Below the pieces are notes generated by a model. The model saw only the letters and a list, made by a program, of their open reading frames with translations. It made no database searches and was not told where the DNA came from. DNA of 30,002 nt from DASPJQ01 sp035299065 (GTDB taxonomy: Bacteria; Bacteroidota; Bacteroidia; Flavobacteriales_D; UBA2798): assembly GCA_035299065.1 (NCBI GenBank), contig DATGXI010000148.1, positions 1 through 30,002 on the forward strand, written 5' to 3'. The stretch's first letter is position 1. Every line of letters begins with the position of its first letter. Made by a program: the position numbers and the translations under genes. Positions 16,476-24,672 of the stretch are shown piece by piece.

Positions 16476-17996
16476 ATGATTCATACCCGAAGTATATTAA
16501 TTTGTGTTTTTTTACTTGCTGCGAGGCTTGACGGATATGCACAAAACATTGACTCTCTTAAGCAACTGGTAAAACACGCCAAAAGTGATTCAATAAAAAT
16601 TAAAGCCCTGGTTGCCTGGGATAATCTTATTTATTTTTCGGATCCCACAAGTGATTTGAAGCTGAACAAACAAATTGTTTCACTTTCAAAAAAGAACCTC
16701 AAAAAAAAATTGAGTAAATCTGCTCTCAGGTTTTACAAAAAATCACTGGCAAGCTCATTGAATAACCTTGGTTTAATTGCACGGACCTCGGGTAAATTAC
16801 AGGAAGCGCTTGCATACCACAGTCGCAGCCTTGAGTTAAGTAAAGAATTAAAAGATGTAAACGGAGAAATGAATGCGGTCAATAATCTTGGCAATATTTA
16901 TCTTAGCCAGGGGTTGTATGGTAATGCCATGGATTATTATACAAGGAGCTTATACCTGGCTGAAAAAGCAAAAGATAAAGACGGTGAAGCAACAACACTC
17001 ATTAACATTGGTACAATTCACCTGAACCAGTCAAATTATCCTGAGGCCGAAAAGTACTTTATAAAAAGCCTGAAGGCACTTGAATTTGTAAAAGGCGATC
17101 AATGGAAATCATATGCTTTATCCAACCTTGGTATTGTGTTTAGCAAACGAAATGAGTATGCCAAAGCAAAGTTATACTATGAGAAAAGTCTGGAAATCAA
17201 TAAGCGTTTACAAAACCAGGAAGGAATTATTTCAGGATACAATAACCTTGGTCTTGTTTGCAGTGCCAGTGGCGATTCAGCCAGGGCAAAAGGTAACCAG
17301 GCTTATGCCGTACTGATGTATAAAAAAGCCAGGGATTTTTACGATAAAAGCATAAGTGAAGCTGAAAACCACGGGCAGCGGTCGCATATCCCATCAGCCC
17401 TTATTAATAAAGCGGGAACGTATGCCAGAACAAACGAATTAAATACGGCAATAAAACTTGGAAAACAAAGCCTCGAAATAGCAACTGAACTAAGGTTGAT
17501 AAATGAACAAAGGCACGCATTCCAGGTCCTGTATGAATCATACAAAAACGTGAAGGATTTTAGCAACGCCTTAAGCATGCATGAAAAATACATGTTGTAC
17601 AAGGACAGCATGCAGCGTGAGTTCAAATATGAATTTGGTAAGAAAGCAGCGGCTGACAGTGTTAGCCATGCCAGGGAACAGGAATTAAAAAATGCTGAAA
17701 TTGCCAGGAAAAACAGTGAATTAAGCGGACGTAAAAAAATTCAATTTATATTGCTTGGCGTATTGGTTTTGGTTTGTGTATTTGGTGTTTTTATCTATAA
17801 CCGTTACAGGATTACTCAGAAGCAAAAAATTGTTATTGAGGAACAAAAGCGGCTTGCTATAGAGCAGCATGCCATTATTGAAGAAAAACAAAAAGAAATA
17901 ATTGACAGCATACTATATGCAAAACGCATTCAGCAGGCACAACTTCCAACCGATAAAATTGTGCATAAGAACCTTGAACGCCTGAATAAAAACTGA
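16476..17996 (+). CDS. TPR sensor-like membrane protein ending at the linker where a PP2C output domain is normally found
   Basis: A 506-residue exported or membrane protein: signal peptide (MIHTRSILICVFLLAARLDGYAQ), about seven tetratricopeptide repeats at ~85-370 (for example NNLGNIYLSQGLYGNAMDYY and SNLGIVFSKRNEYAKAKLYY), one membrane helix at ~421-441 (FILLGVLVLVCVFGVFIY) and a cytoplasmic coiled coil (QKQKIVIEEQKRLAIEQHAI). The coiled coil runs into KEIIDSILYAKRIQQAQLP and then stops about 15 residues later. In Bacteroidota this linker normally leads into a SpoIIE-type PP2C phosphatase, as in the 24673-28413 product. Here no catalytic domain follows in any frame. It may signal by protein contact, regulate another phosphatase, or be a truncated relic. 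Confidence 0.88.
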   Translation: MIHTRSILICVFLLAARLDGYAQNIDSLKQLVKHAKSDSIKIKALVAWDNLIYFSDPTSDLKLNKQIVSLSKKNLKKKLSKSALRFYKKSLASSLNNLGLIARTSGKLQEALAYHSRSLELSKELKDVNGEMNAVNNLGNIYLSQGLYGNAMDYYTRSLYLAEKAKDKDGEATTLINIGTIHLNQSNYPEAEKYFIKSLKALEFVKGDQWKSYALSNLGIVFSKRNEYAKAKLYYEKSLEINKRLQNQEGIISGYNNLGLVCSASGDSARAKGNQAYAVLMYKKARDFYDKSISEAENHGQRSHIPSALINKAGTYARTNELNTAIKLGKQSLEIATELRLINEQRHAFQVLYESYKNVKDFSNALSMHEKYMLYKDSMQREFKYEFGKKAAADSVSHAREQELKNAEIARKNSELSGRKKIQFILLGVLVLVCVFGVFIYNRYRITQKQKIVIEEQKRLAIEQHAIIEEKQKEIIDSILYAKRIQQAQLPTDKIVHKNLERLNKN

Positions 17997-18134
17997 TTTT
18001 CACGCTGGTAATTTTACCGTTTTGGAACTACAGGTTTTTGGTTTTTCTCAAAAATGGAAATGGTAAAAATAAATCGTTGTAAAGCGTAAATTCATCGCCA
18101 CTAAACCCTTTTAAAGCTATAAACAAATTTTCTC

Positions 18135-18167
18135 TTGCAAGTATTACATTTTTTTGTTATACTTTTG
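18135..18167 (+). promoter_or_regulatory. -33/-7 promoter with almost no leader for the 18176 gene
   Basis: TTG (18135-18137), 22 bases, then TACTTTTG (18160-18167), an exact TAnnTTTG. The -7 box ends only 8 bases before the ATG at 18176, so transcription should begin within a few bases of the start codon. Confidence 0.6.
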
Positions 18168-18175
18168 TACCTAGC

Positions 18176-18979
18176 ATGTTGGTACGTTTTAGTTGTTTCA
18201 TAGGAATTTTTGCTGCTACGGGAGTGTATGCACAAAACAGTCAACCCCTTGTTGCCGGGGTAAAATCGGTGAGTGAAAAATATGAGTGGCTTGATACCTG
18301 GGGCCAGGTTATTAAAACCGAAAAAACCGCTTCATGGACCTATTATACCAATGGTATATTGAACGCAAAAATGCTTTATAACAGTAACAATGAAATTACT
18401 ACGGCTTATCATTATGTACTGGACAAAGATTCGTTAATTAATTACGAGGAATTTTATACCGAAACGAACAAGGACTGGACCAAAAGTGACAAGTTCTACT
18501 ATAAGAAAAACGCGAAGAATCCGCACCTTTCAAAAGACGAGAAAAATACATTTGGATACTACCGTTATAATGAACAAGGCCTGCTGACCCAACAGAAGTC
18601 TGTTTTTAAAAACGGAAGTATTTATGAATTAAAAACATATGCTTACGATGCCAATGGCAGGGTCGTGAACGAAGCTGTTTACCAGGGCAGCAACATGCGG
18701 TTATTTCGTTACGAATATGTTTTTGACCCAACCGGCAAATTAACCGAACGCAAGGTATTCAGGGTTCCGGGTACAACTGAAAACATTGTATACGATAAAA
18801 AACTGTTTATGGAATTGGGTGGGTTTGATTTTACCCAGGCCGGTGAACTGGACGAACATACATTTTATAACGAAAAAGGTGAGGTTATTGAGAGCCTGAG
18901 CAACTATAAAAAAGGTGTACCCATGATTCGTAAACTGTATAATTACGAATATTACAAGGCAACTGCGGGGAGTTTTTAG
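18176..18979 (+). CDS. Exported YwqK/RHS-like repeat protein of unknown function
   Basis: A 267-residue protein with a signal peptide (MLVRFSCFIGIFAATGVYA) and a mature part made of short aromatic beta-strand repeats: ASWTYYTNGILNAKMLYN, FGYYRYNEQGLLTQQKSVFKNG, KTYAYDANGRVVNEAVYQG, YEYVFDPTGKLTERKVF, HTFYNEKGEVIESLSNYKKG. This Y-x-NxxGxLxxxxx pattern is typical of YwqK/MORN-like or RHS-like beta repeats. No catalytic motif or T9SS domain is visible, so a periplasmic location is likeliest. The ATG at 18176 is the only start that keeps the signal peptide, and it lies 8 bases after a -7 box. I do not recognise a specific function. Confidence 0.85.
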   Translation: MLVRFSCFIGIFAATGVYAQNSQPLVAGVKSVSEKYEWLDTWGQVIKTEKTASWTYYTNGILNAKMLYNSNNEITTAYHYVLDKDSLINYEEFYTETNKDWTKSDKFYYKKNAKNPHLSKDEKNTFGYYRYNEQGLLTQQKSVFKNGSIYELKTYAYDANGRVVNEAVYQGSNMRLFRYEYVFDPTGKLTERKVFRVPGTTENIVYDKKLFMELGGFDFTQAGELDEHTFYNEKGEVIESLSNYKKGVPMIRKLYNYEYYKATAGSF

Positions 18980-18991
18980 TTCTCAGTTTAC

Positions 18992-19039
<48 letters not shown>

Positions 19040-19045
19040 CCGGTC

Positions 19046-19075
19046 TTGTTTAAAGGCAACCTGCTATAGTTTTTG
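19046..19075 (+). promoter_or_regulatory. Candidate promoter for the 19089 gene beside the microsatellite
   Basis: TTG at 19046-19048 and TAGTTTTTG at 19067-19075 resemble a -33/-7 pair, though the -7 box has one extra base (TAnnnTTTG). The ATG at 19089 follows after 13 bases. Confidence 0.35.
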
Positions 19076-19088
19076 CGTCTGGTTAGAA

Positions 19089-19463
19089 ATGCTTAAGCCT
19101 TCATTCACAATCTTATTATTTGTTTTATGTTTTTGTGGTAAGTCGCAGGTAATCCCTTCGTATGAAGGCTATGACTCCAGTATGCACGTATACATTCGCC
19201 CATATTTTTATACAGGCACACATAAACCTTTTATACAGTTTCCAATTAATGCTGATTCGGTTCACTTTTATATGTTTGACAGGTGGGGCGAAATCATTGC
19301 CCGATCAAAAAACAAAGATGCGATTATTGAAGATGCTTTATTGATTAATGGAAAAAAGTTAAAGGAAGACACCTATATAGTTAAATATCTTGTTTTTAAG
19401 GAAGGTGAAAAAAAAGAGTTGTTGATTCATACGCTATACTTTGGTGCGTATTGTCCAGGTTAA
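19089..19463 (+). CDS. Small exported protein with a free-standing DRWG (CHU_C-like) domain
   Basis: A 124-residue protein with a signal peptide (MLKPSFTILLFVLCFCGKSQ). The segment VHFYMFDRWGEIIARSKN ... LLINGKKLKEDTYIVKYLVF (~57-110) resembles the C-terminal half of the gliding-motility-associated CHU_C domain (type B T9SS signal), whose hallmarks are hFDRWG, a G-K turn and a final YVYK strand. The usual opening motif FTPNGDG is missing and the domain is not attached to a large cargo. A free-standing version could be a periplasmic fold borrowed from the sorting domain, or a remnant of a larger protein. The assignment to CHU_C is by motif only. Confidence 0.75.
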   Translation: MLKPSFTILLFVLCFCGKSQVIPSYEGYDSSMHVYIRPYFYTGTHKPFIQFPINADSVHFYMFDRWGEIIARSKNKDAIIEDALLINGKKLKEDTYIVKYLVFKEGEKKELLIHTLYFGAYCPG

Positions 19464-19539
19464 AAGCTAATTAATAAATTTAATTTCAGCCTTTTACCAC
19501 AGCTAAATAAACTGGCATAATTTTTTATACATTCGTGGA

Positions 19540-20016
19540 ATGATGCGTTTAGTTTATAGCCTGTTCCTGCTCGGTGTATGCTTTTCATTCGGTTTACAAA
19601 AGAATAAAGAAGTTTCTTTCGAATTAAAATACGTGACCACCGAAAAATCAAAAGATTCATATGCCATTACCGAAACCTGGAAACTGGAAAAAAACGCACT
19701 TACGTTTTCGTATATAAACGGAAATAAACGAAAAAACGTTGTTCCAAAAAAGCTGGCGGCAAATTTAACGGCAACCGATCTTGATTCACTGGTAAAAATT
19801 ATTCGTGGAAACAAATTGCTGGTAAATGTACCTGCCGAAAAACAAAGTGAATACCAGGTACCCTATACAGCATTGAGTGTAACATTAAACGTTGCTGTTG
19901 GAAGGGAAAAAGGCAGTATTTATCTTTACGAGCTTAAGAATGCAATGGGCGGCAACACACATTATCAGCACATCGAAAAATTACGTGCCGCTTTGCGAAA
20001 ACACATCAAAGAATAA
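19540..20016 (+). CDS. Exported protein of unknown function
   Basis: A 158-residue protein with an N-terminal signal sequence (MMRLVYSLFLLGVCFSFGL; starts at 19540 or 19543 are equally possible). The mature part is basic and strand-rich (VSFELKYVTTEKSKDSYAIT, WKLEKNALTFSYINGNKRKN), then helical (LTATDLDSLVKIIRGNKLL), and ends HYQHIEKLRAALRKHIKE. No catalytic motif is evident. It is followed after 3 bases by the YCF48-like gene, so the two are probably co-transcribed and may act together. I do not recognise the family. Confidence 0.8.
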   Translation: MMRLVYSLFLLGVCFSFGLQKNKEVSFELKYVTTEKSKDSYAITETWKLEKNALTFSYINGNKRKNVVPKKLAANLTATDLDSLVKIIRGNKLLVNVPAEKQSEYQVPYTALSVTLNVAVGREKGSIYLYELKNAMGGNTHYQHIEKLRAALRKHIKE

Positions 20017-20019
20017 ATT

Positions 20020-21042
20020 ATGGGGCGTTACATTTCTACACTGGTTTTCTTACTTTTCACATTAACCGTATTTTCACAATCGGTTTCGTTTACAGAAATT
20101 AATATTGACACCAGCTATTCATTCAGGGCATTGAACGTAGTGAACGATAGTGTTGCATGGGTTGCAGGCGTAAACGGAAAAGTGGGACGAAGTGTTGACG
20201 GAGGCAAAACGTGGAAATTTAATACCGTTAAAGGATTTGAAAAAGCCGATTTCAGAACACTGTACGCCTTTGATGCAACTACTGCTATAATTGCCAATGC
20301 AGGAAGTCCGGCTGTAATACTGCGTACAACAAATGCCGGAAGAGACTGGAAAGAAGTGTACAGGAATACCAATGAAGCTGCTTTTTTTGACGGGGTTGAT
20401 TTTTGGGATGCAAAAAGCGGATTAATTTATGGCGATCCCATTGACGGAAAAATGATGATTATGGCAACGGGTGATGCCGGAAAAACCTGGCAATTGTTGC
20501 CCGATGAGAAAAAACCAGTACTTGAAAAAGGCGAAGCTTCGTTTGCCGCAAGCGGAACCAACATCAGGTGTTTTGGTGCATCGGGTGTTTGCATTGCTAC
20601 AGGTGGTACAAAATCGCGTTTGTTTTACTCGGCCGACTGCGGTGCGCATTGGAAAAACATTGTGGTGCCTATGTTGCAGGGTGGTGAAGCCCAGGGTATA
20701 TTCTCTTTTGCCGGTTTAATCGGAAAAGAGTTTGTATTGGTAGGCGGTGATTATACCAATGAAACATTAAAAGAAAAACATGTTTGCTACTATTCACCAC
20801 AAAAAAAATCATGGATAACACCCGAAAAAGGAACTGGAGGATACAGGGAATGTGTTGAATTTATTTCAGAAAATGCATTGATAGCCGTTGGACCGGGCGG
20901 TGCCGATTTGTCAATAAACAAAGGTGAAACCTGGACAGAAATTAAGGGCATGAAAAAACTTCACGTTATACGGAAATCACGAAGCGGCAAATTAATACTG
21001 GCAGCAGGAAAAGGTAAAATAATGCGTATTGAATATAAATGA
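20020..21042 (+). CDS. Exported YCF48/BNR-like beta-propeller protein
   Basis: A 340-residue protein with a signal peptide (MGRYISTLVFLLFTLTVFSQ) and repeated blades with the sialidase/BNR-like turn (S/T)xDxGxxW: SVDGGKTWKF, TTNAGRDWKEV, TGDAGKTWQLL, SADCGAHWKNI, SINKGETWTEI. The pattern matches the YCF48 / photosystem II assembly factor-like proteins that are widespread in non-photosynthetic Bacteroidota. A non-enzymatic binding or assembly role is more likely than glycosidase activity, since no sialidase catalytic residues are obvious. The ATG lies 3 bases after the upstream stop, and the stop overlaps the next start (ATGA), so it is the middle gene of a three-gene operon. Confidence 0.88.
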   Translation: MGRYISTLVFLLFTLTVFSQSVSFTEINIDTSYSFRALNVVNDSVAWVAGVNGKVGRSVDGGKTWKFNTVKGFEKADFRTLYAFDATTAIIANAGSPAVILRTTNAGRDWKEVYRNTNEAAFFDGVDFWDAKSGLIYGDPIDGKMMIMATGDAGKTWQLLPDEKKPVLEKGEASFAASGTNIRCFGASGVCIATGGTKSRLFYSADCGAHWKNIVVPMLQGGEAQGIFSFAGLIGKEFVLVGGDYTNETLKEKHVCYYSPQKKSWITPEKGTGGYRECVEFISENALIAVGPGGADLSINKGETWTEIKGMKKLHVIRKSRSGKLILAAGKGKIMRIEYK

Positions 21043-21527
21043 GCAGGGTTAAAGCAAAACCGGTTATTGACAATACCTATAAACTTGAAAAATTCCCGGG
21101 TAAGGGTGGGTGGACCTATGCACTTATTCATGATATTAAAAAAGTAAATGGTAAATACCCTAAAATAAAAGTAAAGGGCACCATTGATGGGTATTGGATT
21201 GAAGATTATGTGTTAATGCCCTTTAAACGCGAGGGGTTGTTTCTACCTGTAAAAGCCGATATACGCAAAAAAATAGGCAAGGAGGAAGGTGACAGAATAA
21301 AAGTTGTTTTTTATATAGATGACCGTGTGTTTGTTGTTCCAGATGAATTAGTGATGTGCCTTGAAGCCGAACCCGAAGCCTATGCGAATTTTAAAAAAAT
21401 GAGCCAGGGTGAACAACGCTTATATGTGTTGTGGATTTTCAGTGCAAAAAAAATGGAAACGCGGGCTAACCGTATTGCCAGGGCTATTGAAAGACTGCAA
21501 AAGGGAAAAAAATTATACATTGATTAG
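21039..21527 (+). CDS. YdeI/OmpD-associated family protein with DUF1905 domain
   Basis: A 162-residue cytoplasmic protein without a signal peptide. The N-terminal ~95 residues form a DUF1905 barrel (GGWTYALIHDI ... VKGTIDGYWIEDYVLMPF ... LFLPVKADIRKKIGKEEGDRIKVVFYID). The C-terminal ~60 residues are the helical YdeI-type bacteriocin-protection domain (LEAEPEAYANFKKMSQGEQRLYVLWIFSAKKMETRANRIARAIERLQKGK). Its first codon overlaps the stop of the propeller gene by 4 bases (ATGA), so translation is coupled. The molecular role of this family is poorly known; protection from antimicrobial peptides has been suggested for related YdeI proteins. Coupling of a cytoplasmic DUF1905 protein to an exported propeller is notable. 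Confidence 0.88.
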   Translation: MSRVKAKPVIDNTYKLEKFPGKGGWTYALIHDIKKVNGKYPKIKVKGTIDGYWIEDYVLMPFKREGLFLPVKADIRKKIGKEEGDRIKVVFYIDDRVFVVPDELVMCLEAEPEAYANFKKMSQGEQRLYVLWIFSAKKMETRANRIARAIERLQKGKKLYID

Positions 21528-21825
21528 TATTTAATAATCAACTCAAAGTCAAATTCAACAAGTTTTTTGTCCATTTGTTTACATTTGCCCATCGGGAACG
21601 TCTTTATCTGTTAAATCTAAAATCTCTTTCCCTCATGAAATGATCATCATTTAGCCAGTATACGCTTGTTAATGTGATTCGTTAAACAGGTTAGTTAATA
21701 TATTTCACACGTGCCCTTAAAATCAATAGTTTTTTAACATCCTCATTGAAAAGGGCAACCTTTTAAAATCAAATCGTCTTTTTGGCATCACAATATAAAC
21801 CCGTTTTTAATCCTGGTACATTACT
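21528..21825 (+). promoter_or_regulatory. 298-base intergenic/leader region of the SprB-repeat gene
   Basis: No gene is seen here. It holds an exact TAnnTTTG (TACATTTG, 21580-21587), which would give a leader of about 230 bases, though no good -33 motif matches it. Within that leader are a 7-bp inverted repeat (AAATGAT-c-ATCATTT, 21638-21652) and a small hairpin with a GCAA tetraloop (AAAAGG-GCAA-CCTTTT, 21749-21764). A second promoter closer to the ATG cannot be excluded. Confidence 0.4.
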
Positions 21826-24534
21826 ATGAATAAGATTCGTACATTTCTTCTTTTTGCCTTTTTGCTTGGTTTTTCGGCTTCAAAGGCATGCACCCTTACC
21901 ACAACTGTAATGTCAACAAACCCAGTTTCGCCATGTAGCTATAGCTGCAACGGTAATGCTGTAATTAGTGTTACTGGTGGCACAATGCCTTATACAGCAA
22001 CCGGTGCCATGACACCTTCAACGGTTATGTTTACCACTGTTGGTACACTTACCGGGCTTTGTATGGGTAACAATACAATAACCATTACTGATGCTTCAGG
22101 TTGTACAACCACTATGACAGTAACCATTGGAGGTCCTTCAGCAATTGCGTTTACAACAAGCACATCGGCCGCCAGTTCTTCATGCGATGGTTCAATTACC
22201 GTAAATGCAACCGGTGGAACAGGGGCATTAGCTTATTCAAATGATAACGGAGCCTCTTACCAGGCATCAAATATATTTACCAGTCTTTGTTCAGGAACGT
22301 ATAGCATTTGTGTCATGGATGCCAATGGTTGTGTACAATGTCAGAGTGTAACCGTTTTTCCCTCATGTGCAATGGTATCAACAGCCGGTGGTGTAGTTAA
22401 TGCAACCTGCAATGGAGTGTGTAACGGTTCAGTTGTTGTTGCAAGCACAATGGGAACGCCTCCTTATATGATAACCCTTGGTGCATCAACCACGACATAC
22501 ATGGGCGCTACTACCATCAATGGTTTGTGTGCCGGAACATATACAGCAATGACTACAGATGCGGCAGGCTGTAATTCGCCCGTGACATTTACCATTACCG
22601 AACCAACACCGGTTACTTTATCACTTACGCCAATTGACGAATCGTTTTCAGGCGCATGCGATGGTGAGATCAATGCCAGCCCAAGCGGAGGAACAGCACC
22701 ATATATCTATTCAATTAATGGAGGCGCATATGGTGGGGCCAGTGGTTTCACCGGTTTATGTGCCGGTTCACATTATGTATGTGTAAAGGATGCAAATAAT
22801 TGCACCACTTGTTTAACTACAATTGTTGGAACAGCTTCCTGTACCTTCGTTTCAACTGCCTATGTTATTTCACCACCAAGTTGTCATGGCGATTGCAATG
22901 GAACAGTTGGTGTTGCAGCCAGTGGCGGAACTCCTCCTTATACCGCTACAGCCGGAAGTTCAACAATTACATTTACAGGTAGCGGAACATTGACAGGTTT
23001 ATGTGCAGGCGTTATTACCGTTAATTTTACCGATGCAGTTGGCTGCACCAGTTCATATACCGTTACCATGACCGAACCGGCTGCCATAAGTGTTAATCCC
23101 AACTTTACACCTGAGTCGGCACCGGGAGCTTGTGACGGTACAATTACATTTGGAACAACCGGAGGCGTATCGCCCTATACATTTACCATTGATGGGAGTC
23201 CGGCAACAGGCACTACCGGTGGAATATGCGGAGGGAATCATATAGTTTGCGTGACCGATGCAAACGGTTGTACAGCCTGCGATACTGTTTTTGTGACCAC
23301 CAGCGGTTGCACGGCTACTACTAATATAACCACTACAAATGTTGATTGTTTTGGTGATTGTAATGGTACCATGGTTATAATTACCACTGGAGGCACCATG
23401 CCTTACATGCTTACAACAAGTTCAGGCGCCACCATTACCTATACCAGCGTAGGAACATTGGGCGGTTTGTGTGCAGGAACCTATACCGGAACCGTTACCG
23501 ATGCTTCGGGTTGTACCTATCCTGTAACATTTACCATAACATCACCTCCTGCACTTACCATAAGTGGTACCACAACACCGGCAACTTCGGGTTGTAACGG
23601 AAGTATTTCCATTTCAGCAGGAGGCGGAACTCCAGGCTATACGTATTCCATTGATGGCGGAGTTACTTTTTCCGTTTCTTCAACATTCACGAGCGTTTGT
23701 TCAGGTAGCTATACTATTTGCGTGCAGGATGCCAATGGCTGTGTGCAATGTACAACGGTAACGGTTGGCGTATCGGGTTGCACAATGGTAACAACGGCCA
23801 TACCCACAACCGTAAGTTGTTTTGGTACTTGTGATGCAACTGTTAATTTCCTTGCCACAGGAGGCACACCACCTTACACCACAACCATTGGAAGTTTAAC
23901 AAGCACCTACACGTCCTCAACCCTGTTTACCGGCTTCTGTGCAGGTACATATGTATCCAATACGGTAGATGCAACCGGTTGTACCTATATCTTCACTTTT
24001 ATTGTTTCAGGACCCAGTGATATTGTTACAACCGCAACAGGAACAAATCCGTCAACCTTTTCTTCATGTGACGGGGCCATTTCAGCCACAACAAGTGGTG
24101 GAACACCATCTTATCTTTATTCTTGGTATGATTGTTCAACCGGTTTAACTATACCAGGCAATACAGCAAATCAAACTGGTTTATGTGCCGGTCAGTATGC
24201 ATACATTGTAACCGATGCAAATGGTTGTACCGATTCCATTACCTGTATTACGTTAACAAATCCCTCAGATATTACTGAAAAAGGAAACACGCATTTGTTT
24301 AACATTTATCCAAACCCAACAAACGGATTATTGACTGTTTCAATTCAGCAAAATAGTGAGGTGCAGGATTTGGTAATTACTGATGTGTTGGGCCAGGTAA
24401 TAGCAGCCTCAGACATAAAAAACAAAATCACATTTGACTTAAATGCCATGGGATTAAACAATGGTATTTATTTTGTTACTATAACCGGCAAAAACAAAGC
24501 AAAACACACACAAAAAATAGTATTGAGCCGTTAG
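21826..24534 (+). CDS. SprB-repeat surface adhesin with T9SS type A sorting domain
   Basis: A 902-residue secreted protein. After the signal peptide (MNKIRTFLLFAFLLGFSASKA), residues ~22-820 contain ten SprB-like repeats in strict A-B alternation, five pairs with a period of about 155-159 residues. A repeats begin CxGxCxG (CSYSCNG, CNGVCNG, CHGDCNG, CFGDCNG, CFGTCDA) and carry GGTPPYT and GLCAGTYT. B repeats begin C(D/N)GxI and most end CVxDANGCxxC. Regular cysteines suggest disulphides. The C-terminus is a type A sorting domain (FNIYPNPTNGLLTVSI ... NGIYFVTITGKNKAKHTQKIVLS). SprB repeats are known from the gliding adhesin of Flavobacterium; an adhesin or surface-fibre role is inferred. It is much shorter than SprB itself and has its own terminator. 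Confidence 0.93.
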   Translation: MNKIRTFLLFAFLLGFSASKACTLTTTVMSTNPVSPCSYSCNGNAVISVTGGTMPYTATGAMTPSTVMFTTVGTLTGLCMGNNTITITDASGCTTTMTVTIGGPSAIAFTTSTSAASSSCDGSITVNATGGTGALAYSNDNGASYQASNIFTSLCSGTYSICVMDANGCVQCQSVTVFPSCAMVSTAGGVVNATCNGVCNGSVVVASTMGTPPYMITLGASTTTYMGATTINGLCAGTYTAMTTDAAGCNSPVTFTITEPTPVTLSLTPIDESFSGACDGEINASPSGGTAPYIYSINGGAYGGASGFTGLCAGSHYVCVKDANNCTTCLTTIVGTASCTFVSTAYVISPPSCHGDCNGTVGVAASGGTPPYTATAGSSTITFTGSGTLTGLCAGVITVNFTDAVGCTSSYTVTMTEPAAISVNPNFTPESAPGACDGTITFGTTGGVSPYTFTIDGSPATGTTGGICGGNHIVCVTDANGCTACDTVFVTTSGCTATTNITTTNVDCFGDCNGTMVIITTGGTMPYMLTTSSGATITYTSVGTLGGLCAGTYTGTVTDASGCTYPVTFTITSPPALTISGTTTPATSGCNGSISISAGGGTPGYTYSIDGGVTFSVSSTFTSVCSGSYTICVQDANGCVQCTTVTVGVSGCTMVTTAIPTTVSCFGTCDATVNFLATGGTPPYTTTIGSLTSTYTSSTLFTGFCAGTYVSNTVDATGCTYIFTFIVSGPSDIVTTATGTNPSTFSSCDGAISATTSGGTPSYLYSWYDCSTGLTIPGNTANQTGLCAGQYAYIVTDANGCTDSITCITLTNPSDITEKGNTHLFNIYPNPTNGLLTVSIQQNSEVQDLVITDVLGQVIAASDIKNKITFDLNAMGLNNGIYFVTITGKNKAKHTQKIVLSR

Positions 24535-24552
24535 GCTTTTTACTATCACACT

Positions 24553-24587
24553 AAAAAGTGCCGTGCATTGAATTGCCGGCACTTTTT
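24553..24587 (+). terminator. Strong intrinsic terminator after the SprB-repeat gene
   Basis: A perfect 11-bp stem (AAAAAGTGCCG / CGGCACTTTTT) around a 13-base loop, followed by GTTTTC, about 18 bases past the stop codon. The stem's A and T tails would let it act on both strands. Confidence 0.9.
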
Positions 24588-24672
24588 GTTTTCTGTATAG
24601 TCGTGCTGGTGTTTGATTATCAGTTTTTTTAACCCGGTTTAGGCATTCGCCTTTTTACTTATATTTAAGGCA

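Noticed and set aside
17997..18175. Possible remnant of a PP2C domain downstream of the TPR gene
   Set aside because: No frame shows PKDIVSGDFYW-like or other phosphatase motifs; the gap looks like ordinary AT-rich intergenic DNA with a promoter.
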